Positions 19,038 through 28,094 are shown, counted from the stretch's first letter. The stretch is DNA of 46,892 nucleotides from Pseudomonadota bacterium (GCA_026388655.1 JAPLJI010000058.1:1-46892); one strand, 5' to 3'. Made by a program: numbers and translations. The notes: a model not told the origin generated them from the letters alone.

Positions 19038-21371
19038 TCAAAACTCCGCCTTCATCCCCATGAAGGGAAGGATCGGGATCCAGTATATCTCCCGGGGATC
19101 GGTCCAATCATCCGCATAGATAATCCCGATGACATTTTTATGCAGGTAAACGTTCTGGATCTCGAGATAACCCGAGAGTTTCCAGGTCTGGTAGAGCCAT
19201 TGCCTTTCAATCCTCACGTCGAGGCGCTGGTAATCCGAAAGCTTGGCCGAGTTGAGTTCGCCGTCCGGCCTGGGGTACCAGAGGTCCCAGTCGGCGTCGT
19301 AGAAGCCGGGCTTGAGCGCCGTGTAATGCATCCCCGACTGGTACCGCCACTGGGCTCCGACGTTCCACTTGGAGGAAAGCTGGTAATTCAGCACCAGGGC
19401 GATCGAGTGGGGCTGTTCAAAGGTGGAGGGTGACCATTTCCCCTGTCCCGGCCACCAACGCTTGGAATGGGTGTAGGAATAGGTCAGCCAGCCGAAGAAT
19501 CTCTGGGAAAGCCGGTGCCGGAGAAAAACCTCAACGCCGGTGGCGTAACCTTTACCCCGGTTATTGAATTTCACCACGGGATCCTCGGCCACCATGTTCT
19601 GGTAATCTTTGTAGTAACCCTGGATATCGAGGGAAAGGTTTTTCCCGAACTCCTTCTCCGCCCCGAATACGTAATGGACGATCCGGGTGGGATCGATCTC
19701 AGGATTCCCCACCGGGTCGAAAAACTGCGCCGGCAGGGGGGTCTGGTAGTAAAACCCGAAGGCCCCCTTGAGCTTGAGGCCCGGGATGATCTGGTAATGG
19801 AAGCGGAAGCGCGGGGAGAGATTCAGTTCGTCGAGGATCTGGACATAATCCATCCGGAACCCGGGAATGAGCTTGAATTTCCAGAGGCTGATTTCATCCT
19901 CGAGCCACACCCCGCCGGCCGCGGTTCCATCGTTGTAATTGGTGGGAAGCCGGTTGGCGAAGGTGGCGTTGGGAGGAATCGTATCCTCCTCCGTCGGCAC
20001 CTGGATCACCTGTCCCTCCACCCAGTAATCAATGTAAATGAAATCCACCCCGATCCGGAAACGGTTCCGGGCCGGGAGATCCCACTCCAGGCATCCCCTC
20101 ATCCCGGGGGTCCGGAACCGGGAATCGATATAGATATCGCGATTGAGGTCAATGTAGGCGCGGTCAACCGAATTGAAAGCGGCCAGCCGGAGGGAAAGCC
20201 GGGGGGTAAGCAGTGAACGCCAGTTGAGAACCTGGACATGAAAATCCAGCTCGGTGTTCATGTTCCCGGTCAGGACCGGGTCATTCCGGTTTTCCAGGTT
20301 GGTGCGGGCAATCATGGTATCCGCCGAACCGTAGGAGAACAGGCTCAGCTTGTTTCTCTCGTTCAGATCCCAGGTCACCTTGGCCTGGTAATCCCAGAAG
20401 CGGGGGTAAATCGAGAGTTCATCGCTCGAAGGCAGCGGGAAAACGTCCAGGTAGCTTCTTCTTCCGGAGAGGAAAAACGAGCCTTGTTTGGAAATCGGGC
20501 CTTCCACCTGGCCGCTGGCCAGGAAAAAGTTCACGTCCGCCTTGGCCCCGATTCGGTCCCGCCTCCCCTCCCGGGTGGTGATATCCAGCACCCCGCCGCC
20601 GACAAAACCGTAATCCGGCCCGAACCCCCCGGCGAAAAAGCGGATGTCTTCGATCATGTCCGGGTTGATCGTGCTGTACCAACCCCCGAAGTGGAAAAGA
20701 TTGGCCACCGGGGCCAGGTCCATGATGATGAAGTTTTCATCCGGGCCTCCGCCCCGCACGAATAGCGCCCCGGAAAGGTCCACCCCCCCGCTGGTCACCC
20801 CCGGAAGGGTTTGCACGGAGCGGATGATGTCCCCGGAGGTGCCCGCCACCCTCTCGGCCTCGACCTTCTGCAGGACCTGCTCGCTGACCTGGCGCTCCCG
20901 CCGGGATTCGACCACCACCTCCATCAGGGAATAGAAACTTTTCTCCAGGTAAACCGTGAGAGTCTTTTCCTCCCCCGGTTGGAGTTTGACCGCGGCCGGT
21001 CCCGGTTTCTTGAAATCCACCATCACCACGGAGAGCTGATAGTCCCCGGCCGGAACGGTTAACGAAAAAACGCCTTTTTTGTCGGCCAGGGTGTATTCAC
21101 CGGTGGGCAATAAAAAAACGCTCGCCCCTTCGATCGGTTTCCGGGTGCCTTTTTCCAGGATCCTTCCCCGGATTACCCCGGTCGGGATCGCCTGGGTCGG
21201 AGCCGCCGGATAGGCGGGAATAATCCCGGAGGTTTCCGGAACCGGGTAGGTTTCCGGAACCGGGTAGGTTTCCGGGCTGGGATAGGTTTCCGACCGCGCC
21301 GACAAGCTGGCCGCGGCCACCAACCCGGCGGCCAGGGCAAAAACCGCGATCCGGGAGATCAGGCTTTTCAT
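19038..21371 (-). CDS. TonB-dependent outer membrane receptor with N-terminal carboxypeptidase-regulatory-like domain
   Basis: Signal peptide; GVIRGRILEKGTRKPIEGASVFLLPTGEYTLADKKGVFSLTVPAGDY; plug DIIRSVQTLPGVTSGGVDLSGALFVRGGGPDENFIIMDL; beta-barrel ending in aromatic-rich strand. Confidence 0.93.
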   Translation of the reverse strand: MKSLISRIAVFALAAGLVAAASLSARSETYPSPETYPVPETYPVPETSGIIPAYPAAPTQAIPTGVIRGRILEKGTRKPIEGASVFLLPTGEYTLADKKGVFSLTVPAGDYQLSVVMVDFKKPGPAAVKLQPGEEKTLTVYLEKSFYSLMEVVVESRRERQVSEQVLQKVEAERVAGTSGDIIRSVQTLPGVTSGGVDLSGALFVRGGGPDENFIIMDLAPVANLFHFGGWYSTINPDMIEDIRFFAGGFGPDYGFVGGGVLDITTREGRRDRIGAKADVNFFLASGQVEGPISKQGSFFLSGRRSYLDVFPLPSSDELSIYPRFWDYQAKVTWDLNERNKLSLFSYGSADTMIARTNLENRNDPVLTGNMNTELDFHVQVLNWRSLLTPRLSLRLAAFNSVDRAYIDLNRDIYIDSRFRTPGMRGCLEWDLPARNRFRIGVDFIYIDYWVEGQVIQVPTEEDTIPPNATFANRLPTNYNDGTAAGGVWLEDEISLWKFKLIPGFRMDYVQILDELNLSPRFRFHYQIIPGLKLKGAFGFYYQTPLPAQFFDPVGNPEIDPTRIVHYVFGAEKEFGKNLSLDIQGYYKDYQNMVAEDPVVKFNNRGKGYATGVEVFLRHRLSQRFFGWLTYSYTHSKRWWPGQGKWSPSTFEQPHSIALVLNYQLSSKWNVGAQWRYQSGMHYTALKPGFYDADWDLWYPRPDGELNSAKLSDYQRLDVRIERQWLYQTWKLSGYLEIQNVYLHKNVIGIIYADDWTDPREIYWIPILPFMGMKAEF
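21232..21292. repeat. Three 18-bp coding tandem repeats in the TonB receptor N-terminus
   Basis: tttccggaaccgggtagg x2 and tttccgggctgggatagg encode ETYPSP ETYPVP ETYPVP just after the signal peptide. Confidence 0.9.
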
Positions 21372-21396
21372 GTTATTTCAATTCGGTCAAACCCAA

Positions 21397-22086
21397 TTAA
21401 TCCACCAGACGGAAGTGAAACGGGATCTGCACCTTCACCGCCACCGGCTGGCCATCGTCCGCCCGGGCCGGGTAAAAACGGGCCTTCCGGACCGACTCCA
21501 GGGCGGATTCGTCGCACCCGTAGCCCAGTCCCTGCTTGACCACGGCGTCGATAACTTTTCCCTCCTCGTCAATCGAAACCTCGAGGACCACTGTCCCCGC
21601 TATTCCCATCCGGCGGGCCAGATCCGGATAGACTGGCTTGATATTCTCCCGGAACCGGGGCAGTTCGGTCACCCGGAAAAGGGGGGCGTAATGCACCTCC
21701 TGGACCTTGTTCTCCGGGGTCCCCATCAGGGTATTGCCAACGGGGACGGAGAAGTCCCCTTCCCGGGCCAGCGAATCCTCGGTCACCCCGACCACCGGTT
21801 TGATCTCCTCTACCTGGATCACCTTAGAGCTCCGGTGCATCTTGAGGTCCTCGATTTTTTTCAGATCCCGGGCCTTGGTCAGGTCCACAATTTTTTTCTT
21901 AATTTCCTGCTTTTTTTCTTCTACCTTGGGCGGGCTGGTCCGGTGAATCTCAAATTCCACCGGCTGGGGCAGGCGAATGTTCCGGGGGGCGAGGTATAAA
22001 AGCACTGCCACCAGCAAACCGTGGAAAGCCAGGGACAGGGAAAAGGCGAGATGGATGCCGGCACGGGCCTGGTTCCGGGAAGCCAT
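21397..22086 (-). CDS. tonB: TonB family energy transducer
   Basis: N-terminal TM; C-terminal YPDLARRMGIAGTVVLEVSIDEEGKVIDAVVKQGLGYGCDESALESVRKARFYPARADGQPV. Confidence 0.9.
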   Translation of the reverse strand: MASRNQARAGIHLAFSLSLAFHGLLVAVLLYLAPRNIRLPQPVEFEIHRTSPPKVEEKKQEIKKKIVDLTKARDLKKIEDLKMHRSSKVIQVEEIKPVVGVTEDSLAREGDFSVPVGNTLMGTPENKVQEVHYAPLFRVTELPRFRENIKPVYPDLARRMGIAGTVVLEVSIDEEGKVIDAVVKQGLGYGCDESALESVRKARFYPARADDGQPVAVKVQIPFHFRLVD

Positions 22087-22095
22087 GCCTAAACT

Positions 22096-22506
22096 TCATT
22101 CCCCTTCGACGTTGATGGCAAACTTGGCGACGCCTTCTTTTTTCAGGAGATCCACGATATGAATCACCCGGCCGTGATAAACCATCTTATCCGCCCCGAT
22201 GATCGCGTTGAGCCGGGACCCCTCCTCCCTCTTGGCCCGGACAAAAGTGGCCAGTTTCTCCTCGTCGATGGGTTTGCCGTTCAGGAAAAGTTTCCCCTGC
22301 GCGTCAATCACCACCGCGATGTTGGAGATGGGGGTCGGCTCGCCGGTGGTGGCTTTGGGCAGATCGACGTTGATCGAGGGAGACATTAGAAAGGTAGCCG
22401 TCACCATGAAGATGATCAAAAGCACCAGGATGATATCCACCAGCGGGGTGATGTTTATCCCGGTAATGGGCTGGTCCAGTTCGTTGAGTTCTCCGTTGAC
22501 CTTCAT
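22096..22506 (-). CDS. exbD: ExbD/TolR family biopolymer transport protein
   Basis: INITPLVDIILVLLIIFMVTATFLMSPSINVDLPKA. Confidence 0.93.
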   Translation of the reverse strand: MKVNGELNELDQPITGINITPLVDIILVLLIIFMVTATFLMSPSINVDLPKATTGEPTPISNIAVVIDAQGKLFLNGKPIDEEKLATFVRAKREEGSRLNAIIGADKMVYHGRVIHIVDLLKKEGVAKFAINVEGE

Positions 22507-22571
22507 GGATAATGCCGGTTGGCTCTAGGGAACGGTTCTGGCTCGAGGTGAGTTGCGGGGAAACTCCCCGG

Positions 22572-23216
22572 CTACCGGGAAATCTTTCCTTTCTCCCCGG
22601 CTTCGGAAAAATTGATTATCACCTGGGAAATCCTCTCCAGGTTTCCCGCCGCCCGCCTGACCTTGCCGATAAATATGTTGTAAGCGATAACCGCCGGGAT
22701 CGCGACGAATAACCCGATCGCGGTGGCCAGCAGGGCCTCGGAGATACCCTGCATCACCACGCTCGGCCCCCCCACCTGGCTGATCGCCAGGTCGTGGAAA
22801 GCCCGGATGATCCCCAAAACGGTGCCGAACAGTCCGATGAAGGGAGCGTTATTGCCCAGGGTCCCGAGAAAAGCCAGGTACTTCTCCATCCCGATCCTCT
22901 CCTCCACCCTGGCCCCGGCCAGTCTCTCTTCTAACACCGCCTGTCCCCGGGACATGTTGTGGAAGCCGGCCAGGGCCACCCGGCCTTCAAAGCCACCATA
23001 GCGCTCGGCCAGTTTTCGCGCCGGCTCGACTTCCCCTCTGGACAGATAATCGGAAAGCTCATCCAGGAAAGGGTTGATTCCCTTGGATTCCTTCCGGAAA
23101 AAGAGATGACGCTCGATCATCACCGCGATCGAAAACACGCTCAGGAAAAGCAGGAGATACAATACCCACTTGCTTCCGACCAAAGTGATTGCCAGCAATA
23201 TCTGCGTGATGCTCAT
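22572..23216 (-). CDS. exbB: ExbB/TolQ (MotA-type) proton channel protein
   Basis: LAFLGTLGNNAPFIGLFGTVLGIIRAFHDLA, GISEALLATAIGLFVAIPAVIAYN. Confidence 0.94.
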   Translation of the reverse strand: MSITQILLAITLVGSKWVLYLLLFLSVFSIAVMIERHLFFRKESKGINPFLDELSDYLSRGEVEPARKLAERYGGFEGRVALAGFHNMSRGQAVLEERLAGARVEERIGMEKYLAFLGTLGNNAPFIGLFGTVLGIIRAFHDLAISQVGGPSVVMQGISEALLATAIGLFVAIPAVIAYNIFIGKVRRAAGNLERISQVIINFSEAGEKGKISR

Positions 23217-23364
23217 ATAATTTATTTTATCTTATTTCCGGAAAGCTTAAACCCCGTGTTAGTATACGGCAATATCTTAACTGACGGAATATCAGGTCCT
23301 GATCTGTTTTTTAGCCTTGACAAACACCCGGTGAGGGTAATATTACAAGTAATCAGGGAAGCAT

Positions 23365-23712
23365 ATGGCCATCAACCAGAAGAAATACATCAAGCTTTTT
23401 CGAACCGAATCCCTCCCCCACCTGCAAAGGATCAAGGATTGCGCCGACAAGTTATCCCGGGGCGAGGGAGAAGCCGCGGCCTGTTTTAATCACCTGGGGA
23501 AAAGCTACCATTATTTAAAGGGAGCCCTCGGGCTGATCGGCCTGAAAGAACTCCGGGATGAAGCGGTCCGGATGGATAAAATCCTGAAGGAAATAAACTC
23601 CGGCAGCCGCCCGGCCACGCCGGAAGATATCAGCGAATTTTCCCGGGTGGTGGACCTGATTCGGGAAACGGTGGAAAAAGCCGCCCAGGCCCCCGATAAT
23701 CCTCCGGCCTGA
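23365..23712 (+). CDS. Small stand-alone HPt-like (histidine phosphotransfer) protein
   Basis: FNHLGKSYHYLKGALGLIGLKELRDEAVRMDKILKEI contains H-x-L-K-G followed by G-L..L pattern as in HPt/CheA P1 domains; divergent from exbB. Confidence 0.6.
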   Translation: MAINQKKYIKLFRTESLPHLQRIKDCADKLSRGEGEAAACFNHLGKSYHYLKGALGLIGLKELRDEAVRMDKILKEINSGSRPATPEDISEFSRVVDLIRETVEKAAQAPDNPPA

Positions 23713-23745
23713 AAAAGACCATGGAAATCTGGTTACCAGGATAAT

Positions 23746-23794
23746 GAAAATCCCCCTTCACCCCCCTTTTGACAAAGGGGGGCCTGGGAGGATT
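23746..23794. repeat. Palindromic repeat aaatcccccttcacccccctttt-gac-aaaggggggcctgggaggattt
   Basis: Inverted repeat between two convergent genes; could also act as a bidirectional terminator. Confidence 0.75.
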
Positions 23795-23825
23795 TAGAAT
23801 TTAGAATGTTGAACCTTGAACTGTC

Positions 23826-25643
23826 TTATCCCTTTTCGCTTTTAAACAGCTTAAGCTGTTCCTGCACCTCGGGATAATCGGGCTGAAATTCCAGGGCCTT
23901 GCGGAAATAGGATTTGGCTTTTTCATTCTGTCCCTGGGACTTGTAAATCACGCCCAGGTAATAATAGTTTCTGGCGTTTTTAGGCTCGAGCTTGATGGCC
24001 TGCAGAAAACAGCTCTCCGCCTTGGGGATATCGGGCTTGTGCCGGGAAAATTCCAGCGAATGCACCAGGCCCATGCCGGTATAAAACTCGGACCGGGAAG
24101 GGTCGAGCTTCAGGGCCTCCTCGAAAGCCGCCAGGGCCTTGGCATACTGTTGTTTCCCGAACAACTGCTTGCCTTTCTTGAAATGATCCTGGGCCCGGTT
24201 CAGGGCCTCCTCCGCGTCCTCGGTCTTCGGCTGGGCATCCAGCTTCTCGCGCACGTCTTTCTGGGTTTCCCAGGCCGCGTCCAGTTTCTTCTGGACCAGG
24301 TTCTTTTCTTCTTCCACGGCGGTCAATTTCTGCTTGAACTCGTCCTGCTTGGTCTCCGCGCGCGCCACGGATGATTTCAGCTGGTTGATCTCCTGGGCCT
24401 TGGTTTCCCGCTCGACAATCACCGCCTCCAGGTCCCGCTCGATCTCCTTGAGTTTCCGTTCGAAACCCTCGTTCAACACGCCGATTTCATCCATCAGCGC
24501 CTCTTTCTCGGCAATCAGGGACACGCCGTAATCGGACGATTTCCGGAGCTCAAACTCGAGGTCATCCAGCTGCTTCTGCAGGGCCTGGTTTTCTTCCTTT
24601 AACTTCGCCGTCAGGGCTTCCTGGTTTTTTAGTTTATCCAGGGTGGACCCGATTTTTTCCAACAGGGCCTCGTTTTCCCCCACCTCCAGCCCCGAGGACT
24701 GCGCCGTTTTTTTCAACTCTTCCTCGAGCCCCTGCTTGGAGATCAGCGACCTCTGCGCCAGCTGGGACAGGTTCTCCTTGTCCTCCTCCTGTTCCCGGAT
24801 TCTATCCTGGAGTTCATTCATCTCGGCCCGTAAAAGCTTGTTCCGGACTTCCTCGTCTTGAAATCTCTTCTGCAGGCCTTCCCGCTCGCGGTTCCAGTTT
24901 TCCTCTTTCTGGGACTGCGATTCCTTTAATTTATTGATGGCCTGCAGGGTTTTTTCCCGGAGTTGGTCGAATCTCTGTCCCAGGTCCCGGTTGTGCTGCT
25001 TCTGCCGCTCCAGTTCCTCCCCGGAAAGTTTCCGTTCGCTCTCCCATTCCTCTTCCCGGCGGCGGAAATCCCGGGCTTGCTTGTCCAGCTCGGCCTTGTC
25101 TTTCTCCACCTGGGCCAGGCTTTTCTTGAGCTCGTTGATTTCCCCGGTGACGATCCCCCGCTCGTAGGCAAAGGACTCTTCCAGCTCGGCGATCCTTTCC
25201 TCTTTCTCCTTGGCCTTGGTCTTCCACTCCTCCGCTTCCGTTTCTTTTTCCTTGCGCTTCTGGATCTCCTCTTCCAGGGCGGTTTCCTCCGAGAGCTTCT
25301 TCTCGATTTCCTTACGCTTGCGGGCCTCCTCCTCGAACTCTTTCTCTTTTCCCTTCCGGAAGGCGGTCTCCTCCGAGAGCTTCTTCTCGGTTTCCCTGCG
25401 CTTGGCGGTTTCCATGTTCAGGGTCCGGGCATTCTCGGCGAGTTCTTCCTCCAGCTTGGCCAGCATCCCCTTTTCCGTCTCCAGCTCGGCCGTGAGCTTC
25501 TGGGTCTCGCCGGTCAGCGCCTTCAGCTTCTCTTCGATCAGGTTTTCTTCGGCCTGGTGAAGGTTCTTGAATCTTTTCAGGAAATTGTCGGAGGCTTCCG
25601 AGATCGACTGCGGTTCTTTTTCTTTATCCGCCTTGGCGGGCAT
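23826..25643 (-). CDS. Long coiled-coil protein with C-terminal TPR repeats
   Basis: About 450 aa of Glu/Lys-rich heptad sequence followed by AEEALNRAQDHFKKGKQLFGKQQYAKALAAFEEALKLDPS and ARNYYYLGVIYKSQGQNEKAKSYFRKALEFQPDYPE. Confidence 0.85.
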   Translation of the reverse strand: MPAKADKEKEPQSISEASDNFLKRFKNLHQAEENLIEEKLKALTGETQKLTAELETEKGMLAKLEEELAENARTLNMETAKRRETEKKLSEETAFRKGKEKEFEEEARKRKEIEKKLSEETALEEEIQKRKEKETEAEEWKTKAKEKEERIAELEESFAYERGIVTGEINELKKSLAQVEKDKAELDKQARDFRRREEEWESERKLSGEELERQKQHNRDLGQRFDQLREKTLQAINKLKESQSQKEENWNREREGLQKRFQDEEVRNKLLRAEMNELQDRIREQEEDKENLSQLAQRSLISKQGLEEELKKTAQSSGLEVGENEALLEKIGSTLDKLKNQEALTAKLKEENQALQKQLDDLEFELRKSSDYGVSLIAEKEALMDEIGVLNEGFERKLKEIERDLEAVIVERETKAQEINQLKSSVARAETKQDEFKQKLTAVEEEKNLVQKKLDAAWETQKDVREKLDAQPKTEDAEEALNRAQDHFKKGKQLFGKQQYAKALAAFEEALKLDPSRSEFYTGMGLVHSLEFSRHKPDIPKAESCFLQAIKLEPKNARNYYYLGVIYKSQGQNEKAKSYFRKALEFQPDYPEVQEQLKLFKSEKG

Positions 25644-25768
25644 TTTCCCCTCCTAAAAAAATCTCATGACGATTTACGCGGGCGATTGGATTCCGGTACA
25701 TTATATATATGGTAATCTTTTTACGAAAATGATCAAATATTCAAGGATTAACAGCTAAGTAAGCTCAG

Positions 25769-27205
25769 ATGGAAAAAATTGTCACCCGCTTCGCGCCCAG
25801 CCCCACCGGCACCCTCCACCTGGGAGGAGCCCGGACGGCCCTGTTCAATTTTCTCTTTTCCCGGCACCACCAGGGCAAGTTCATCCTCCGAATCGAGGAT
25901 ACCGACCGGACCCGGTCCACCGATGAGTATATCCAGGATATCCTTGAAGCCCTCACCTGGCTGGGAATCCAGTGGGACGAAGGGCTTTATTACCAGAGCC
26001 AGCGGATGGAGCTTTACCACCAGAACGTCGAGCGCCTGCTTTCCGAAGGCAAGGCCTACCGCTGTTACTGCACTACCGAGGAGCTCGAAGCCCGGCGGCA
26101 AATCGCCCTGGAAAGAAAGGAAAACACCCGCTACGACGGTCACTGCCGGGACCGCCAGGACCGTCCGGATCTGCCTTATGTCGTCCGGTTCCGGACCCCC
26201 CAGTCCGGGTCCATCTCCTTTACCGACCTGATCCACGGCCCGATCACCTTCGTCAACTCCGAGCTGGACGACCTGGTCATTATCCGGGCGGACAAAACCC
26301 CGACCTACAACTTTTCCGTGGTGATCGACGACGTGGACATGGGAATCACCCACGTCATCCGGGGCGATGATCACATCAACAACACCCCCCGGCAGGTCCT
26401 GATTTACCAGGCCCTGGGTTTCTCGCCTCCCCTTTTCGCCCACCTCCCGATGATCCACGGCGCCGACCGGACCAAGCTTTCCAAACGCCACGGGGCCACC
26501 GCAGTCATCGAATACCGGAAAGACGGCTATCTCCCCCAGGCCATGGTCAATTACCTGGCCCGCCTGGGCTGGGGCTTCGGCGACCAGGAGATCTTCTCCC
26601 CAGACGACCTGATCGGGAAATTCGATCTGAAAGATGTGAGCAAGTCCGCCGCCATCTTTAACCCCGAGAAACTGGTCTGGCTCAACCACCAGTACCTGAT
26701 GAAGGAATCCAATGAGGGGCTGATCGAGCTGGCCCGTCCCTTCCTCGACCCGGCCGCGGGCAAGCTTCCCGGCGAATCCCTGCTTAAAGTCGCCGAAATC
26801 TTCAAGCCCCGGGCTAGAACCCTGGTCGAATTCAACGAGCAATCCCGTTTTCTTTTCTTGGACACGGTCGAAACCGATCCGGAGGCGGCTCAGAAATTCT
26901 TTACCCCGGATGTCAAAAACCTCTTTTACGAGCTGATCCGGAAATTAAAAGAAGTCCCGGCCTGGAAAGAAAAGGAAATCGAAGATGTCTTCCGCAATAT
27001 CGTCCAGGCCCGGGGGATAAAAATGGCCAAAATCGCACAGGCGGTGCGGGTCGCCCTGACCGGCAAAACCGTGAGCCCGGGTCTTTTCGAAATCATGGGG
27101 ATCCTGGGCCAGGGAAAAACCCTCCAGCGGATCGAATCTGCGCTGGACAAAATCCCTTCTGCACCCCCCTCCCCCTCGGAGGGGGGAGCGCTGGGGAGAG
27201 GGTGA
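25769..27205 (+). CDS. gltX: Glutamyl-tRNA synthetase
   Basis: VTRFAPSPTGTLHLGGARTALFN, LRIEDTDRTRS, KLSKRHGA (KLSKR motif). Confidence 0.95.
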   Translation: MEKIVTRFAPSPTGTLHLGGARTALFNFLFSRHHQGKFILRIEDTDRTRSTDEYIQDILEALTWLGIQWDEGLYYQSQRMELYHQNVERLLSEGKAYRCYCTTEELEARRQIALERKENTRYDGHCRDRQDRPDLPYVVRFRTPQSGSISFTDLIHGPITFVNSELDDLVIIRADKTPTYNFSVVIDDVDMGITHVIRGDDHINNTPRQVLIYQALGFSPPLFAHLPMIHGADRTKLSKRHGATAVIEYRKDGYLPQAMVNYLARLGWGFGDQEIFSPDDLIGKFDLKDVSKSAAIFNPEKLVWLNHQYLMKESNEGLIELARPFLDPAAGKLPGESLLKVAEIFKPRARTLVEFNEQSRFLFLDTVETDPEAAQKFFTPDVKNLFYELIRKLKEVPAWKEKEIEDVFRNIVQARGIKMAKIAQAVRVALTGKTVSPGLFEIMGILGQGKTLQRIESALDKIPSAPPSPSEGGALGRG

Positions 27206-27269
27206 TTGAACCTCCTCGCGGCAGAGACCGCGGGATATCTTTCTTAAAACGATTCTTAGGCTCTGGGTT

Positions 27270-27362
27270 GTCATTCCCGCCCTTCGACTACGCTCAGGAT
27301 AAACTCCAGCGGGAATCCAGGCGAACAAAAAATACTAGATTCCGCATCAAGTGCGGAATGAC
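27270..27362. repeat. GTCATTCCCGC...GCGGGAATCCAG...TAGATTCCGCATCAAGTGCGGAATGAC palindromic repeat with nested insert
   Basis: Terminal GTCATTCC/GGAATGAC; first hairpin loop contains CCCTTCGACTACGCTCAGGATAAACTCCA. Confidence 0.82.
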
Positions 27363-27410
27363 GGGACAAGGTAACCCCGTGGCAAAACTATGAGGAATTA
27401 CAAGTTAAAA

Positions 27411-28094
27411 ATGATTAACCGATTACTTGCTGCTTGTTGCTTGCTACTATCTGTTTTCCTAATCTCCGCTTCTCCCGCTGAAGTCCCGCGCTGGCTTGAC
27501 CAGTTCCAACCCCGGGACGAAGGCAAATTCCCATCTAATTGGAAAAAAATTCAGGGGCGGGCCGACATCTACACCGTCCAGGTCGAAGCCGGAAACTCAT
27601 ACTTGGCCGCCCGGGCCGACCATGCCGCCGGAATGATCCTCACCGAGGCCAAGGTCAGCCCGAAGGATTTTCCGAAATTAAAATGGCGCTGGCGGGCCAA
27701 AAAACTCCCGACCGGCGCGGATGAAACCGGCAAGAACGGAAAGAATGACTGCGCCGCGAGCGTCTATGTCGTTTTCGATAAAGGGATGACCAAGTACACC
27801 AAGGATACCTTGCGATATGTCTGGAGCGCGTCTTCCCACCCCCGGGGGATGATCCTCAAGATGAAGAATTACGTTTACTATGTGATCCAGGAAAACCGGG
27901 AAACGCCCTTCGACCAGTGGGTCGAAGAGGAGGTCAATTTTCAGGAAGATTACCGGAAACTATTCGGAAAAGATCCGCCCCCCGTCATGGCCATTGGGGT
28001 TCAATCCGACGCCGACGACACCAAATCACAGTCCTGGGCCGATTACGACGATTTTGTTCTGATCCCCGCTGATAAATCCAATTCCAAACCATAA
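27411..28094 (+). CDS. DUF3047 family secreted protein
   Basis: Signal peptide MINRLLAACCLLLSVFLISASPA; LKWRWRAKKLPTGADE...DCAASVYVVFDKG...LRYVWSASSHP...AIGVQSDADDTKSQSWADYDDFVL. ORF track starts at 27390. Confidence 0.78.
   Translation: MINRLLAACCLLLSVFLISASPAEVPRWLDQFQPRDEGKFPSNWKKIQGRADIYTVQVEAGNSYLAARADHAAGMILTEAKVSPKDFPKLKWRWRAKKLPTGADETGKNGKNDCAASVYVVFDKGMTKYTKDTLRYVWSASSHPRGMILKMKNYVYYVIQENRETPFDQWVEEEVNFQEDYRKLFGKDPPPVMAIGVQSDADDTKSQSWADYDDFVLIPADKSNSKP

Noticed and set aside
25748-26842. 364-aa minus-strand ORF opposite gltX; likewise 42531-43535 and 44484-45251 opposite the RND permease
   Set aside because: Antisense shadow ORFs with compositions typical of reversed GC-rich coding sequence.
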